NCBI GenBank assembly: GCA_039033855.1
Contig: JBCCBV010000012.1
Location: 1-64,000 of the forward strand
Direction of reading: 5' to 3'
DNA: 64,000 nucleotides
DNA from: JBCCBV01 sp039033855
Lineage (GTDB): Bacteria; Planctomycetota; Phycisphaerae; Phycisphaerales; Phycisphaeraceae
Each line of letters begins with the position of its first letter. Position 1 is the first letter of the stretch. The notes below the pieces were generated by a model. That model was not told the origin of the DNA. It searched no databases and saw nothing but the letters and a program-made list of their open reading frames with translations. Position numbers and translations under genes: made by a program. This document shows, in pieces, positions 42,875 to 51,314 of the stretch.

Positions 42875-43444
42875 CTAGCCCGCGTTGGCGAGGCTCATGG
42901 CCTTGTCGATGCCGTGCTGAAGCCAGAGGTCGACGGCGTCGCAGGCCTTGTCGAGCGCGACGTCCACGTTGGTCCACTGTTCTTCGGAGAACCGGCCGAG
43001 CACGTAGTCGCTTTGTCTGGCGCGGCCCTTGGGGTCGATGCCGATGCGCAGCCGGGCGTAGGCCGGGGTGGCGAGCAGGCGCTCGATGTCGATCAGCCCG
43101 TTGTGGCCGCCGGGCGAGCCCGCGGCGCGCAGGCGGATGGCGCCGGCCGGCAGGGCCAGGTCGTCCACGATCACCAGCACGTCCGACTCGGGGTCGAGCT
43201 TGTGGAAGCGCACCGCTTCGCCGACCGACAGCCCGGACCGGTTCATGTAGGTCATGGGCTTGAGCAGCAGGAGCTTTTCGCCCTGGGCGAAGGCGTCGAG
43301 CGCGGCTCCGTGAAACTTGCTGCGGACCGGGTCGCTTTCGACGCCGAGCCGGCGCGCATAGCGGTCGAGCGCCAGGAACCCGGCGTTGTGCCGGGTCTTG
43401 GCGTACTCGGTTCCGGGGTTCCCCAGGCCGACGATGAGCTTCAC
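42875..43444 (-). CDS. pth: Peptidyl-tRNA hydrolase
   Basis: Pth releases peptides from peptidyl-tRNA dropped by ribosomes. The 189 residues match the family length. The N-terminal signature KLIVGLGNPGTEYAKTRHNAGF includes the catalytic His19; MTYMNRSG and the DDLALPAGAIRLRAAGSPGGHNGL block follow, with the expected Asp and His. It sits 25 bp downstream of the L25 gene, the common bacterial order prs-rplY-pth. Confidence 0.97.
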   Translation of the reverse strand: MKLIVGLGNPGTEYAKTRHNAGFLALDRYARRLGVESDPVRSKFHGAALDAFAQGEKLLLLKPMTYMNRSGLSVGEAVRFHKLDPESDVLVIVDDLALPAGAIRLRAAGSPGGHNGLIDIERLLATPAYARLRIGIDPKGRARQSDYVLGRFSEEQWTNVDVALDKACDAVDLWLQHGIDKAMSLANAG

Positions 43445-43468
43445 GGTGGTGGGCCCGGGTAGGCGGGG

Positions 43469-44095
43469 TTAGTCGCCGTCTTTCTTTTCGCCGACGACTT
43501 CGGGCTCGGCGGCCTCGTCGGTTTCTTCTTCGACCGGGGCGGCCTTGACGAAGCTGATCGAGGCGACCAGTTTTTCGGGGTCGTCCGCGGCGGCGACGCC
43601 TTCGGGCAGCACGAGGTCGGCGACGGTGATGTGGCTGTCGCGGGTGAGGCCGGAGGTGTCCACGCGGACGCCGTCGGGCACGCTGTCGGCGCGGCAGGCG
43701 ACGGTCAGGGTCTGCATCTCGTGGAGCAGGACCGAGCCGGCTTCTTTAAGGGCGGGCGATTCGCCGTAGAACTCCAGGTCGATTTCGACCTCGACGGTTT
43801 CCGAGAGGTCTACGCGGGCCAGGTCGACGTGGACGACCTTGTCGCCGAGGTGGTCACGTTGGACGTCGCGCACCAGGCAGGTCTCGGCGCCGGTGGGCAG
43901 TTCGAGCTTGAGGGTGTGGGCGCCGTGGGCCAGGATCAGGTCGAGGTCGCGCAGGTTCAAGGCGACGGAGACGGGCTCCTGCTTGTGGCCGTAGACAACG
44001 GCGGGGACCTGCCCGACCTCGCGCAGTCGGCGGGCGTAACGGGTGCCGACGCGGTCGCGGGTTTCGGCGGCCAGGGTGGGGATTTCGTGTGCCAT
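43469..44095 (-). CDS. rplY: Ribosomal protein L25 (general stress protein CTC type)
   Basis: This 208-residue long-form L25/CTC binds 5S rRNA in the large subunit. The N-terminal half has the L25 fold (RDRVGTRYARRLREVGQVPAVVYGHK) and the second half the CTC beta domain (VHVDLARVDLSETVEVEIDLEF). An acidic tail ends EKKDGD. The ATG at 44095 has GGAGT before it and is preferred over an upstream in-frame ATG at 44185, whose extra 30 residues show no similarity. It lies between prs and pth in an apparent operon. Confidence 0.94.
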   Translation of the reverse strand: MAHEIPTLAAETRDRVGTRYARRLREVGQVPAVVYGHKQEPVSVALNLRDLDLILAHGAHTLKLELPTGAETCLVRDVQRDHLGDKVVHVDLARVDLSETVEVEIDLEFYGESPALKEAGSVLLHEMQTLTVACRADSVPDGVRVDTSGLTRDSHITVADLVLPEGVAAADDPEKLVASISFVKAAPVEEETDEAAEPEVVGEKKDGD

Positions 44096-44162
44096 GGGGT
44101 ACTCCTCGGGTGTGATGCAAGTCGGCGTGGAGCCGGCGTGGGTTTGCGGGTCGGGAACAGGG

Positions 44163-45152
44163 TTATCGCTTGCCGCCGCCGCCATCGCGGTGGAACAGGC
44201 TGGAGACGGATTGGTTGTGGTGGATACGGTGGATGGCTTCGCCGACGAGTTCGTCGACGCTCAGGACCGTCAGCTTGTCGCGGATGGGGTCGCAGCGCGT
44301 GCCGCAGGGGATGGTGTCGGTGCAGATGACCTTGCTGATGGGCGAGTCGGCGATGCGTTCCATCGCCAGGCCCACCAGCACGGCGTGGGTGCAGGCGCAG
44401 ACGATGTCCTGGGCGCCTTGGTCTTTGAGCAGCTTGGCGGCCTCGCAGATCGTGCCGGCGGTCGAGATCATGTCGTCGACCATGAACACACGCTTGCCCT
44501 TGACGTTGCCGATGAGGGTGGTCGAGCGGACGTTTTCGCCGTCGGTCCGGCGTTTGTCGATGATGGCGATCTCGCAGCCCAGGTGCTCGGCGAACGACGC
44601 GGCCATCTTGACGTTGCCCACGTCCGGGGACACCAGCACGACGTCGCCGCCGGCTTCTTCTTGGAGTTTCCGGAACGTCTCGAAGAGCACCGGGCTGGCC
44701 GACAGGGCGTCGACCGGCAGGTCGAAAAACCCCTGGATCTGCGCGGCGTGCAGGTCCATGGCCACCACGCGGTTGGCGCCGGCGGCGGCGATGAGGTTGG
44801 CCACCAGCTTGGCGGTGATGGGCGTACGGCCTTCGTCTTTGCGGTCCTGCCGGGCGTAGCCAAAGTAGGGGATGACCGCGGTGATCCGCGCGGCCGAGGC
44901 CCGGCGGAGGCAGTCGATCCAGATCAGCAGCTCCATCAGGTGGGCGTTGACCGGGTGGTGGGTCGATTGGACGACGAAGCAGTCGCGCCCGCGCACGTCT
45001 TCCTCGATTTTGACCAGGATCTCGCCGTCGGGAAACAGCTCGACCTTGCCCTGACCCATAGGCAGTTCGAGGTAGCGGGCCACGCGCTCGGCGAGCTCGC
45101 GGCTGGCGCGTCCGGCGAAGACCTTGAGCGCATCGCGGTCGTCTCGGCTCAT
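44163..45152 (-). CDS. prs: Ribose-phosphate pyrophosphokinase
   Basis: This enzyme makes PRPP from ribose 5-phosphate and ATP for purine, pyrimidine, NAD, His and Trp synthesis. All family landmarks are present in 329 residues: the catalytic flexible-loop region near YFGYARQDRKDEGRTPI, the metal-binding MDLHAAQIQGFFD, and the PRPP-binding loop VDDMISTAGTICEAAKLL. The product overlaps the upstream uridylyltransferase gene by four bases, so supply of sugar nucleotide and PRPP is co-expressed. Confidence 0.97.
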   Translation of the reverse strand: MSRDDRDALKVFAGRASRELAERVARYLELPMGQGKVELFPDGEILVKIEEDVRGRDCFVVQSTHHPVNAHLMELLIWIDCLRRASAARITAVIPYFGYARQDRKDEGRTPITAKLVANLIAAAGANRVVAMDLHAAQIQGFFDLPVDALSASPVLFETFRKLQEEAGGDVVLVSPDVGNVKMAASFAEHLGCEIAIIDKRRTDGENVRSTTLIGNVKGKRVFMVDDMISTAGTICEAAKLLKDQGAQDIVCACTHAVLVGLAMERIADSPISKVICTDTIPCGTRCDPIRDKLTVLSVDELVGEAIHRIHHNQSVSSLFHRDGGGGKR

Positions 45153-45955
45153 GGCGAAGCGCTCCCGGCAGCGGATGCTTGGGCGGTTTGGCGCGCTTGC
45201 AGCACGCGGGACACTTCCGCCAGTTGCTCGGGCGTGTTGACGCTGAGCACGTCTTCGGCGGGCACGGCGTCCATCACGGAGACCCGCTTGCCGTCGGCCA
45301 GCAGCAGGGCGGGCACGTCGGTCACGTAGTACTCGCCCGAGGCGTTCTGGTTGGACACCCGGCCGAGGGCGTCGAGCAGCGGGCCAACGCGGAAGCCGTA
45401 GTAGCTGGGGTTGACCTCGCGAATGGTCAGCTCGTCCGGCGCGGCGTCTTTCTGCTCGACGATCCGGGCGAAGCCGCCCTGGGCGTCGCGGACGATGCGC
45501 CCGTAGCCGGCGGGGTTGTCGAGCACGGCCGTGGCCAGGCTGGCGTGAGCCTGCGTCGAGCGATGCAGGTCGATCAGGGTGCGCAGTGTGCTTGACCGGA
45601 TCAGCGGGCCGTCACCGGCGAGGACCAGCACATCGGCTTCGGGGTCGTCTTGCAACTCCGGCTCGGCCATGCGGGCGGCGTGCCCGGTGCCCCACTGTTC
45701 GTGCTGGGTGACGAACCGGCATTGGGGCAGGTCGGCCAAGGCCTGCTGAACCAGCTCGGCGCCCACGCCTACGACCACGATGCAGCGGTCGACGCCGGCG
45801 TCGAGGCAGGCTTCCACCACCCAACGGACCATGGGTTTGCCGGCGGCCTCGTGGACCACCTTGGGCAGGTCCGAGTTCATCCGCTTGCCCTTGCCCGCGG
45901 CCAGGATGACCGCGTGGGTGCGCCGGGCGTCGGGTTGGGCGAGGGATTCGGCCAT
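45149..45955 (-). CDS. GlmU-type uridylyltransferase domain, standalone
   Basis: This 268-residue nucleotidyltransferase has the N-acetylglucosamine-1-phosphate uridylyltransferase pattern: LAAGKGKRMNSDLPKVVHEAAGKPM, VTQHEQWGTGHA, VLAGDGPLI, GYGRIVRD and EVNPSYYGFR. Bifunctional GlmU of other bacteria is about 455 residues because it carries a left-handed beta-helix acetyltransferase domain. That half is absent here and no adjacent gene supplies it. The probable product is UDP-GlcNAc for peptidoglycan, lipid A or exopolysaccharide, or a related UDP-sugar. Whether the acetyltransferase is encoded elsewhere cannot be seen in this window. Confidence 0.88.
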   Translation of the reverse strand: MAESLAQPDARRTHAVILAAGKGKRMNSDLPKVVHEAAGKPMVRWVVEACLDAGVDRCIVVVGVGAELVQQALADLPQCRFVTQHEQWGTGHAARMAEPELQDDPEADVLVLAGDGPLIRSSTLRTLIDLHRSTQAHASLATAVLDNPAGYGRIVRDAQGGFARIVEQKDAAPDELTIREVNPSYYGFRVGPLLDALGRVSNQNASGEYYVTDVPALLLADGKRVSVMDAVPAEDVLSVNTPEQLAEVSRVLQARQTAQASAAGSASP

Positions 45956-46051
45956 GGCGAAGGGCGGGGCGCGTGGGGAAAGGCGGGTCGGGCCAGGCCC
46001 GATTCGTTTGGCCGTGTACGCGGGGCGATCGATCTCTCGCGAAAGAAAAAG

Positions 46052-46123
46052 CTAGCCCGCAGGGACTTGAACCCCGAATTTCAGGACCAAAACCTGACGT
46101 GTTACCAATTACACCACGGGCTA
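46052..46123 (-). tRNA. tRNA-Gln (anticodon TTG)
   Basis: The minus strand forms a cloverleaf with acceptor TAGCCCG/CGGGCTA (weak U1-A72 pair and discriminator G, as usual for tRNA-Gln), D arm GTGT-AATTGGTA-ACAC, anticodon arm TCAGG-TTTTGGT-CCTGA and T arm CGGGG-TTCAAGT-CCCTG. The anticodon TTG reads CAA and, by wobble, CAG. CCA is not encoded. Confidence 0.95.
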
Positions 46124-46628
46124 GTGGTGAGCGATCGCGAGAGAACAGGCCTTTTGGCTTTCCGGAGCGATTTTTCCGGGGCGGCTTTTCGACGCGGCTT
46201 TCCGCAACGGAGGGCCTCCCCGGCCGGCGTACGCCAACGGCCTGAAAGAAGGGGCCCGACACCGATCGGCGGTTGCTCGCAACCCCGCGTCGGCACGGGA
46301 GATGCGTTCTGACGGCGCCTTGAGGAAGCGATCCCGACGCTCGGGTGCTTCGCCTTGTCGCCGCCGACCTGAGATCGACCGCAAGAGAATACGGCTGGGC
46401 GTCGGGGGGTGTCAACCGCTGCGCAGGTCTGGGCTTGACGCCGGGCCGGGGTTCGGGGATGCTTCTCGGTTCGACGCAAGGCGGCCCTCCGCAGTGCGAT
46501 GCGAGCCGGCCTGTTGTAAAGGTCGGCTTTGCGTGATCGAGACAACCGTCGCCCCCCGCGGCTTGCCCGCGACCGGGGATCGACCTTTCCCCGAGGGCTC
46601 GGGCCGGAAACGGCCGGGGCGTGATGCG
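46124..46628. other. Intergenic region between tRNA-Gln and rpsD, with a strong minus-strand promoter
   Basis: I find no convincing gene in these 505 bases. On the minus strand TTGACA (46415-46410), 18 bp and TATTCT (46391-46386) form a good promoter reading toward tRNA-Gln. Its start would be near 46379, about 255 nt before the tRNA, so either the precursor is long or a small RNA lies between. A plausible rpsD promoter on the plus strand is weaker: TTGACG-17-GATGCT at 46435-46463. Confidence 0.5.
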
Positions 46629-47231
46629 ATGGCGAACTACACCGGCCCCAAAGTCAAGCTCTCTCGTCGCGTGGGCGTGCCCATCGCCGACATCCCCAAG
46701 CACACGACCAAGCGTCAGCTCAACCCCCCGGGCATGCACGGCTTCCGTGGGCGTCGGCTCCGCGACTACGGCGTGCGCCTGAACGAAAAGCAGAAGCTCC
46801 GCTTCCATTACAACGTCCTCGAAAAGCAGTTCCGCAACACCGTGGACGAGGCCGGGCGTCAGCAGGGCAACACGGGCGACAACATCCTTCGCCTGCTCGA
46901 ACAGCGGCTGGACAACGTGATCCGCCGATTGGGTTGGTCGCGCAGCATCTGGGCCGCCCGCCAGCTGGTGGCGCACGGTCAGGTCGAGGTCAACGGCCGT
47001 AAGGTCGATCGTCCTTCGTACCGCCTGAAGGTCGGCGACAAGCTGACCATCCGTAAGGACAAGCTTAAGAAGCTGGTACGCGAGAGCCTCGAGTCGCTCC
47101 CCGGGCACGAGGTGCCGGGCTGGCTGACGTTCGACCCGTCGACGCTTTCGGCCACGGTGGTGGGCGTGCCCACGCCGGACCAGGTTCCGTTTGACGTGAA
47201 CATGAACCTGATCGTCGAGTTCTACCGCTAA
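46629..47231 (+). CDS. rpsD: 30S ribosomal protein S4
   Basis: S4 binds the 5' domain of 16S rRNA and starts small-subunit assembly. The 200 residues contain the S4 N-terminal domain (here GPKVKLSRRVGVPI, without zinc cysteines) and the S4 RNA-binding core (RLDNVIRRLGWSRSIWAARQLVAHGQVEVNGRK, split across residues about 95-135). The ATG at 46629 is the family start; the in-frame upstream extension to 46302 has no similarity. It stands alone rather than in the alpha operon, as is frequent for the single-copy gene in Planctomycetes. Confidence 0.97.
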   Translation: MANYTGPKVKLSRRVGVPIADIPKHTTKRQLNPPGMHGFRGRRLRDYGVRLNEKQKLRFHYNVLEKQFRNTVDEAGRQQGNTGDNILRLLEQRLDNVIRRLGWSRSIWAARQLVAHGQVEVNGRKVDRPSYRLKVGDKLTIRKDKLKKLVRESLESLPGHEVPGWLTFDPSTLSATVVGVPTPDQVPFDVNMNLIVEFYR

Positions 47232-47271
47232 GTACAGCGGCCCGACGCGATTGCACATTTCAAACAGCGAC

Positions 47272-47300
47272 GGCGTCCTGCGTTTTGCACGGGCGCCTTT
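47272..47300 (+). terminator. Terminator after rpsD
   Basis: GGCGTCC-TGC pairs with GCA-C-GGGCGCC (one G-T pair, one bulged C) around the loop GTTTT, followed by TTTGCTTTG. It begins 41 bp past the rpsD stop and extends nearly to the end of the convergent homoserine dehydrogenase gene. Confidence 0.6.
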
Positions 47301-47313
47301 GCTTTGCGCCGCG

Positions 47314-48660
47314 TCAAGCCGGGGGATCGAAGACCCGCAGCACCACCGGCGGCCCGTCCACGCTTTCGAGTTCACCAATCTGCTGGGCGGCCTGTCGGAC
47401 CGCGCCCAGCTTTGCTTTGTGCGTGGTGATGACCAACGGCACGGCCCGGCCTTGGCCGGTTTCATCGGACTCGTGCTGGATCAGGGCCGACAGGCTGATG
47501 CCCGCGTCGCCCAGGGCGCCGGTCACCTGGGCCATGACGCCCGGCTGGTCTGCGGCTTCGAGGCGCAAGTAAAACCGGCTTTCGATGTCTTGCGCGTGGC
47601 CCATTGTGGCGGGTGCGTGCAGGTCGGGGGTCAGTCGCAATCCTTGGAAGAGCGCCGGCGCCCATCCGGTGACGACGCCGAGCAGGTCGGCGATGACGGC
47701 CGAGGCGGTGGGTCGTCCGCCGGCGCCGCGGCCGTAGTAGAGCGTGTGGCCCAGGTCCGGGGCATATACCGACAGTGCGTTGAAGCTGCCGGCGACTTGC
47801 GCGAGCGGGTCGTCTTTGCGGACGAAGCAGGGCGATACGCCCAGGGTGATGCCGTCTTGTGCGTCGCGTTCGGCGATGCCCAGCAGCTTGAGTTCGTAAC
47901 CCAACTCGGCGCCGAAAGCGAGGTCGGCCGGGGTGACGGTATCGACCCCCTGGCAGACCACGGCGTCGCCATCGATCCGAGCGCCGAACGCGAGCGCGGC
48001 CAGCACCGCCAGCTTCTGCCCGGCGTCGGCGCCGGAGACGTCGAGCGTGGGGTCGGCCTCGGCGAAACCGAGTTCTTGAGCCTCTTGCAGGGCGTGCTTG
48101 TACGTTCGGCCGTGCTTGCCCATTTGGGTGAGGATGTAGTTGCAGGTGCCGTTGAGGATGCCGACCAGGGCGTCGATGCGGTTGGCCGACAGGCCGGCGC
48201 ACAGCGCGGTGACGCAGGGGATGCCGCCGCCGCAGGAGGCCTCGAAGGCGACACACTTTTCGTGCTGCCTGGCCAAGGCGAAAAGGTCGGCGCCCTTGGC
48301 GGCCAGCAGCGCCTTATTGGCGGTCACCACGTGCCGGCCGGTCTCGAGCGATCGTCGGACCAAGGGCTCGGCGGACGCGACGCCGCCGGCGACTTCGAGG
48401 ACGCAGTCGATGTTGTTGGGTGCTCCTGAAGCGAAGAAGGCGTCTGGGTCGTCGGTCAGGATCGCCGGGTCGAACCAGCCGCCTTCGGACACGGCCTGGT
48501 GGGCTTTGGCCAGGCTGCGCACCAGCACCCGGCCGAGCCGAACCGGCCGGCCCGCCCGTTGGGCGTAGAGCGCGGCGTGCTCTTGCAGCATGGCGGCCAC
48601 CGATTGGCCCACCGTGCCCAGGCCGATCATGCCGACGCGGTAGGCCGCAGCGTTGTCCAT
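47314..48660 (-). CDS. hom: Homoserine dehydrogenase with ACT domain
   Basis: Homoserine dehydrogenase reduces aspartate semialdehyde to homoserine for Thr, Met and Ile. The NAD(P)-binding motif is VGMIGLGTVGQSVAAML and the catalytic block ADPTLDVSGADAGQKLAVLA contains the conserved Asp and Lys. A C-terminal ACT domain (LEAADQPGVMAQVTGALGDA) suggests threonine feedback control. The ATG at 48660 with GGAG nine bases away is preferred to the TTG two codons upstream. It diverges from the Fur-family gene. Length 448, typical. Confidence 0.95.
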   Translation of the reverse strand: MDNAAAYRVGMIGLGTVGQSVAAMLQEHAALYAQRAGRPVRLGRVLVRSLAKAHQAVSEGGWFDPAILTDDPDAFFASGAPNNIDCVLEVAGGVASAEPLVRRSLETGRHVVTANKALLAAKGADLFALARQHEKCVAFEASCGGGIPCVTALCAGLSANRIDALVGILNGTCNYILTQMGKHGRTYKHALQEAQELGFAEADPTLDVSGADAGQKLAVLAALAFGARIDGDAVVCQGVDTVTPADLAFGAELGYELKLLGIAERDAQDGITLGVSPCFVRKDDPLAQVAGSFNALSVYAPDLGHTLYYGRGAGGRPTASAVIADLLGVVTGWAPALFQGLRLTPDLHAPATMGHAQDIESRFYLRLEAADQPGVMAQVTGALGDAGISLSALIQHESDETGQGRAVPLVITTHKAKLGAVRQAAQQIGELESVDGPPVVLRVFDPPA

Positions 48661-48729
48661 CGTCAAAAACTCCGGTTAGAAAAGGGTCGGGCCGGCGAGG
48701 ATAGCGGCCCGGTTTCCTACGATGGTCGT

Positions 48730-49248
48730 ATGGCCTCTTCCCCGCAGCCCTCCGTGCCGCCCGCCGCCGATGCGTTGCCCGCGTTTGTGCCGCCGTTGTG
48801 CGCGGTGTTTCGGCGGTTCCTCAAGCGCCAAGGGCTGAAGTTCACCACCGAGCGGGCGCTCATTCTCGACGCGGTGCTGGCGCGCGAGGGCGTGTTCGAG
48901 GCAGACGCCTTGGTCCAGGACCTGCGCCACGCCGACGGCCGGGTGTCTAAGGCCACGGTGTACCGGACGCTCAAGCACCTGATCGAGGCGAACATCATCC
49001 AGGAAGAGCTGATCGACCCGCACCGGTCGCACTACCGGTTGGCGTTCGGCCGTGGGCCGGTGGGGCACCTGGCGTGCGTGGAAACGCACGAGGTGGTGGA
49101 ACTTCCGGCCGAGGATCTCGAAGCGATCGCCCGTCGGTGGTGCGCCCAGAAGGGCTACGAGTTCGTGTCGCACCGGTTTGTCGTCTACGGCGTCTGCCCC
49201 GAAGCGCAGGAGCATCCGCAGGCCGAAGCGGTTGACGAGGGCGATTGA
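48730..49248 (+). CDS. Fur-family transcriptional regulator with reduced metal sites
   Basis: This 172-residue protein has the Fur winged helix (TTERALILDAVLAREGVFEADALV ... SKATVYRTLKHLIEANIIQE, split for length) and the dimerisation domain. The region corresponding to the metal sites reads GHLACVETHEVVEL, where canonical Fur has a CxxC and a histidine cluster. The second CxxC is reduced to a single cysteine in YGVCPEAQ. It therefore lacks a complete structural zinc site of the standard type and may sense metal differently or be metal-independent. The ATG at 48730 opens a Pro/Ala-rich 20-residue lead-in. Its targets are unknown; it is divergent from hom. Confidence 0.86.
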   Translation: MASSPQPSVPPAADALPAFVPPLCAVFRRFLKRQGLKFTTERALILDAVLAREGVFEADALVQDLRHADGRVSKATVYRTLKHLIEANIIQEELIDPHRSHYRLAFGRGPVGHLACVETHEVVELPAEDLEAIARRWCAQKGYEFVSHRFVVYGVCPEAQEHPQAEAVDEGD

Positions 49249-49281
49249 CCACGACGTGCCGTCGAAGAGGCTTGCAGGCGC

Positions 49282-49485
49282 TTAGTCGGTGCCCTCATCC
49301 AGGTCGCGCTGTTCGACCGGCCGGCTGATGACGTAACGCCCGTCGAACCAACGGCCGAGGTCGACCTTTTTGCACCGTGCTGAGCAGAACGGCTGATGCG
49401 CAGGGTTCGTGCTGCCGGCCGTGCCACAGATCGGGCAGGCCGGCGGGCCAAAGTCGGGCGCGGGCTGACGCGGGGAATCGCTCAC
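49282..49485 (-). CDS. yacG: DNA gyrase inhibitor YacG-like zinc protein
   Basis: This small protein of about 67 residues has the YacG zinc motif: CPICGTAG, then FCSARCKKVDLGRWFDGRYVI with two further cysteines and the conserved DLGxW. In E. coli YacG binds and inhibits DNA gyrase. The start is taken as the GTG at 49485, which gives the usual length; the frame is open far upstream on this strand but there overlaps the 2-hydroxyacid dehydrogenase gene. No good ribosome-binding site is seen. Confidence 0.8.
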   Translation of the reverse strand: MSDSPRQPAPDFGPPACPICGTAGSTNPAHQPFCSARCKKVDLGRWFDGRYVISRPVEQRDLDEGTD

Positions 49486-49584
49486 GGGGCGGACTGTAGT
49501 CTGCTCGCGAACGCTGGGCGGTCTGAGTCGGCGGCTCGGTATGACGGAGAGGTCCTTCTTAAAGTTGGCTGCTGGAGACGTGCT

Positions 49585-50604
49585 TTGTCGGAACCGCTGC
49601 GCATCGTTGTCCTCGACGGCTACACCACAAGCCCCGCCGACGCGCAAGGGGTTGCCCCCGAGGGTGAGCCGACGTGGGACGGCCTGCGCGACCTTGGCGG
49701 CGTGACGGTGTATCCCCGCAGCGCCGATGCCGATGTGCTCGACCGCATCGGCCAGGCGGAGTGCGTGATCGGCAACAAGGTCCGGTTCACGGCCGAGCGT
49801 TTCGAGCGGCTGCCCAACCTGCGGTACCTGGGCTTGATGTCCACGGGGACCGACGCGATTGACCTTGATGCGGCCGGTCGATCGGGCGTGGTGGTGACCA
49901 ACATCCCTGGATATTCCACGGCGTCGGTGGCTCAGCACGTGTGGGCGATGGCGCTTGCGTTGGTGGGCAAGATGCCCGAGGCCGCCCGGGCCGTGCGCGA
50001 CGGCGGTTGGTTGACGTCGCCCGATTTTTGCTTCGCCGTGGGTCGCTGGCACGAGCTCGAAGGCAAGACGCTGGGCGTGGTCGGGCTGGGCGATATCGGC
50101 CTGCGGGTAGCGCAGATCGGCGCGGCGCTCGGGATGCGGGTGCTGGTCCACAGCCGGACGCCAAAAGACGTCGGGCTGGAGGTCGAATGGGTGGGGGTGG
50201 ACGAGGTCTTCGCCCAAGCCGACGTCCTGAGCCTGCACTGCCCGCTGACCGAACAAACGCGCGGGCTGGTGAATGCGGATCGTCTTGCGCGGATGAAACC
50301 CACGGCGGTGCTGATCAACACCGCGCGGGGCGCGCTGGTCGACGAGCGTGCGTTGGCCGAGGCGTTGGCCGCAGGGCGGATCGCCGGGGCCGGGTTGGAC
50401 GTGCTGGCGCAGGAGCCGCCGGGCGTGGACTGCCCGCTGCTGGGGGCGCCGAACTGTTTGATCACGCCGCACCTGGCTTGGGCGAGCGTCGAAGCGCGGC
50501 ATCGGTTGATGGGCGTGCTGACCGCCAACCTGCGGGCGTGGCGCGAGGGCGTAGCGCAGAACGTGGTGAGCCCTCGGGCGAGCGAGCCGAAGGCCGGGTC
50601 GTGA
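49585..50604 (+). CDS. D-2-hydroxyacid dehydrogenase (glycerate dehydrogenase-like)
   Basis: This NAD(P)-dependent reductase of 339 residues has the dinucleotide motif GVVGLGDIGLRVAQIG. The catalytic triad is the Arg of INTARGALVDE, the Glu of DVLAQEPPG and the His of ITPHLAWASVEA. The pattern fits glycerate/hydroxypyruvate reductases more closely than SerA, as no ACT domain is present. The start is a TTG at 49585 with GGAG eight bases upstream. Its last four bases overlap nadD. Its role is probably the conversion of hydroxypyruvate or a related 2-keto acid. Confidence 0.9.
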   Translation: MSEPLRIVVLDGYTTSPADAQGVAPEGEPTWDGLRDLGGVTVYPRSADADVLDRIGQAECVIGNKVRFTAERFERLPNLRYLGLMSTGTDAIDLDAAGRSGVVVTNIPGYSTASVAQHVWAMALALVGKMPEAARAVRDGGWLTSPDFCFAVGRWHELEGKTLGVVGLGDIGLRVAQIGAALGMRVLVHSRTPKDVGLEVEWVGVDEVFAQADVLSLHCPLTEQTRGLVNADRLARMKPTAVLINTARGALVDERALAEALAAGRIAGAGLDVLAQEPPGVDCPLLGAPNCLITPHLAWASVEARHRLMGVLTANLRAWREGVAQNVVSPRASEPKAGS

Positions 50605-51266
50605 GCGGCGTCGATGCCGAGGCGGTGCTGGCATCGCTGGGCGCGTCGGATATCGTTCTTGTCTTTGGCGGAACGTTCGACCCGCCGCACCACGGGCATC
50701 TGGACTTGCCCGAGGCGGCTCGGCAAGCGCTCGGGGCGGCGTATGTGGCGTATCTGCCGGCCGGGCGTTCGCCCTTTAAGCAAGGGATCGAGCAGAGCCC
50801 GCCGGGCGTACGACTGCGGCTGCTCCGCACGGCCTTAGAAGGGCGGCCGAATGCGCTGGTTCTGCCGTGGGAAGTCGACGCGGGCGACGGCGCGCCGACC
50901 TACACCATCGATTCGATCGAACGGCTGGCCAAGCTCACGCGGGCTCGGCTGCGGCTGCTCATCGGCGTGGATCAGGCGGCTTCGTTCGCGCGCTGGCGGT
51001 CTTCGGATCGGTTGATGGCGTTAGCGGAGCCGGCGGTGATGGCGCGCTCGTCGGCCGAGGTCGCCACGCGGGCGTGGTTGCGAGGATTGCCCGAAGCGCA
51101 GAGAGCCGCGTGGGCGCCGCGCCTGGTGCAGACGCCCGAACTCCACGTGAGCTCGACCGAGATACGCCGGCGTGTGGCTATGGGGCAATCGATCGACGGG
51201 CTCTGCCCGCCGGGCGTGGCGCGGCGGATCGAAGAACTCGGCTTGTACCGGCCGTCCAGCGCGTAG
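50601..51266 (+). CDS. nadD: Nicotinate-nucleotide adenylyltransferase
   Basis: NadD adenylates nicotinate mononucleotide in NAD synthesis. The GGTFDPPHHGHL motif with the nucleotidyltransferase HxGH, the SPFKQG loop, the VDQAASFARWRSSDRLMA segment and VSSTEIRRRV near the C terminus are all in place. The length of 221 residues is normal. It begins with GTG overlapping the stop of the dehydrogenase gene, so the two are coupled. Confidence 0.95.
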   Translation: MSGVDAEAVLASLGASDIVLVFGGTFDPPHHGHLDLPEAARQALGAAYVAYLPAGRSPFKQGIEQSPPGVRLRLLRTALEGRPNALVLPWEVDAGDGAPTYTIDSIERLAKLTRARLRLLIGVDQAASFARWRSSDRLMALAEPAVMARSSAEVATRAWLRGLPEAQRAAWAPRLVQTPELHVSSTEIRRRVAMGQSIDGLCPPGVARRIEELGLYRPSSA

Positions 51267-51314
51267 CAGCGCCGGTGTGAAGCGTATAGAGGTGCGGATG
51301 CCGGTTAAGGCGTA

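Noticed and set aside
49486..50634. Long minus-strand extension of yacG to 50634
   Set aside because: It would overlap the whole of a well-supported 2-hydroxyacid dehydrogenase; YacG proteins are only 60-70 residues.
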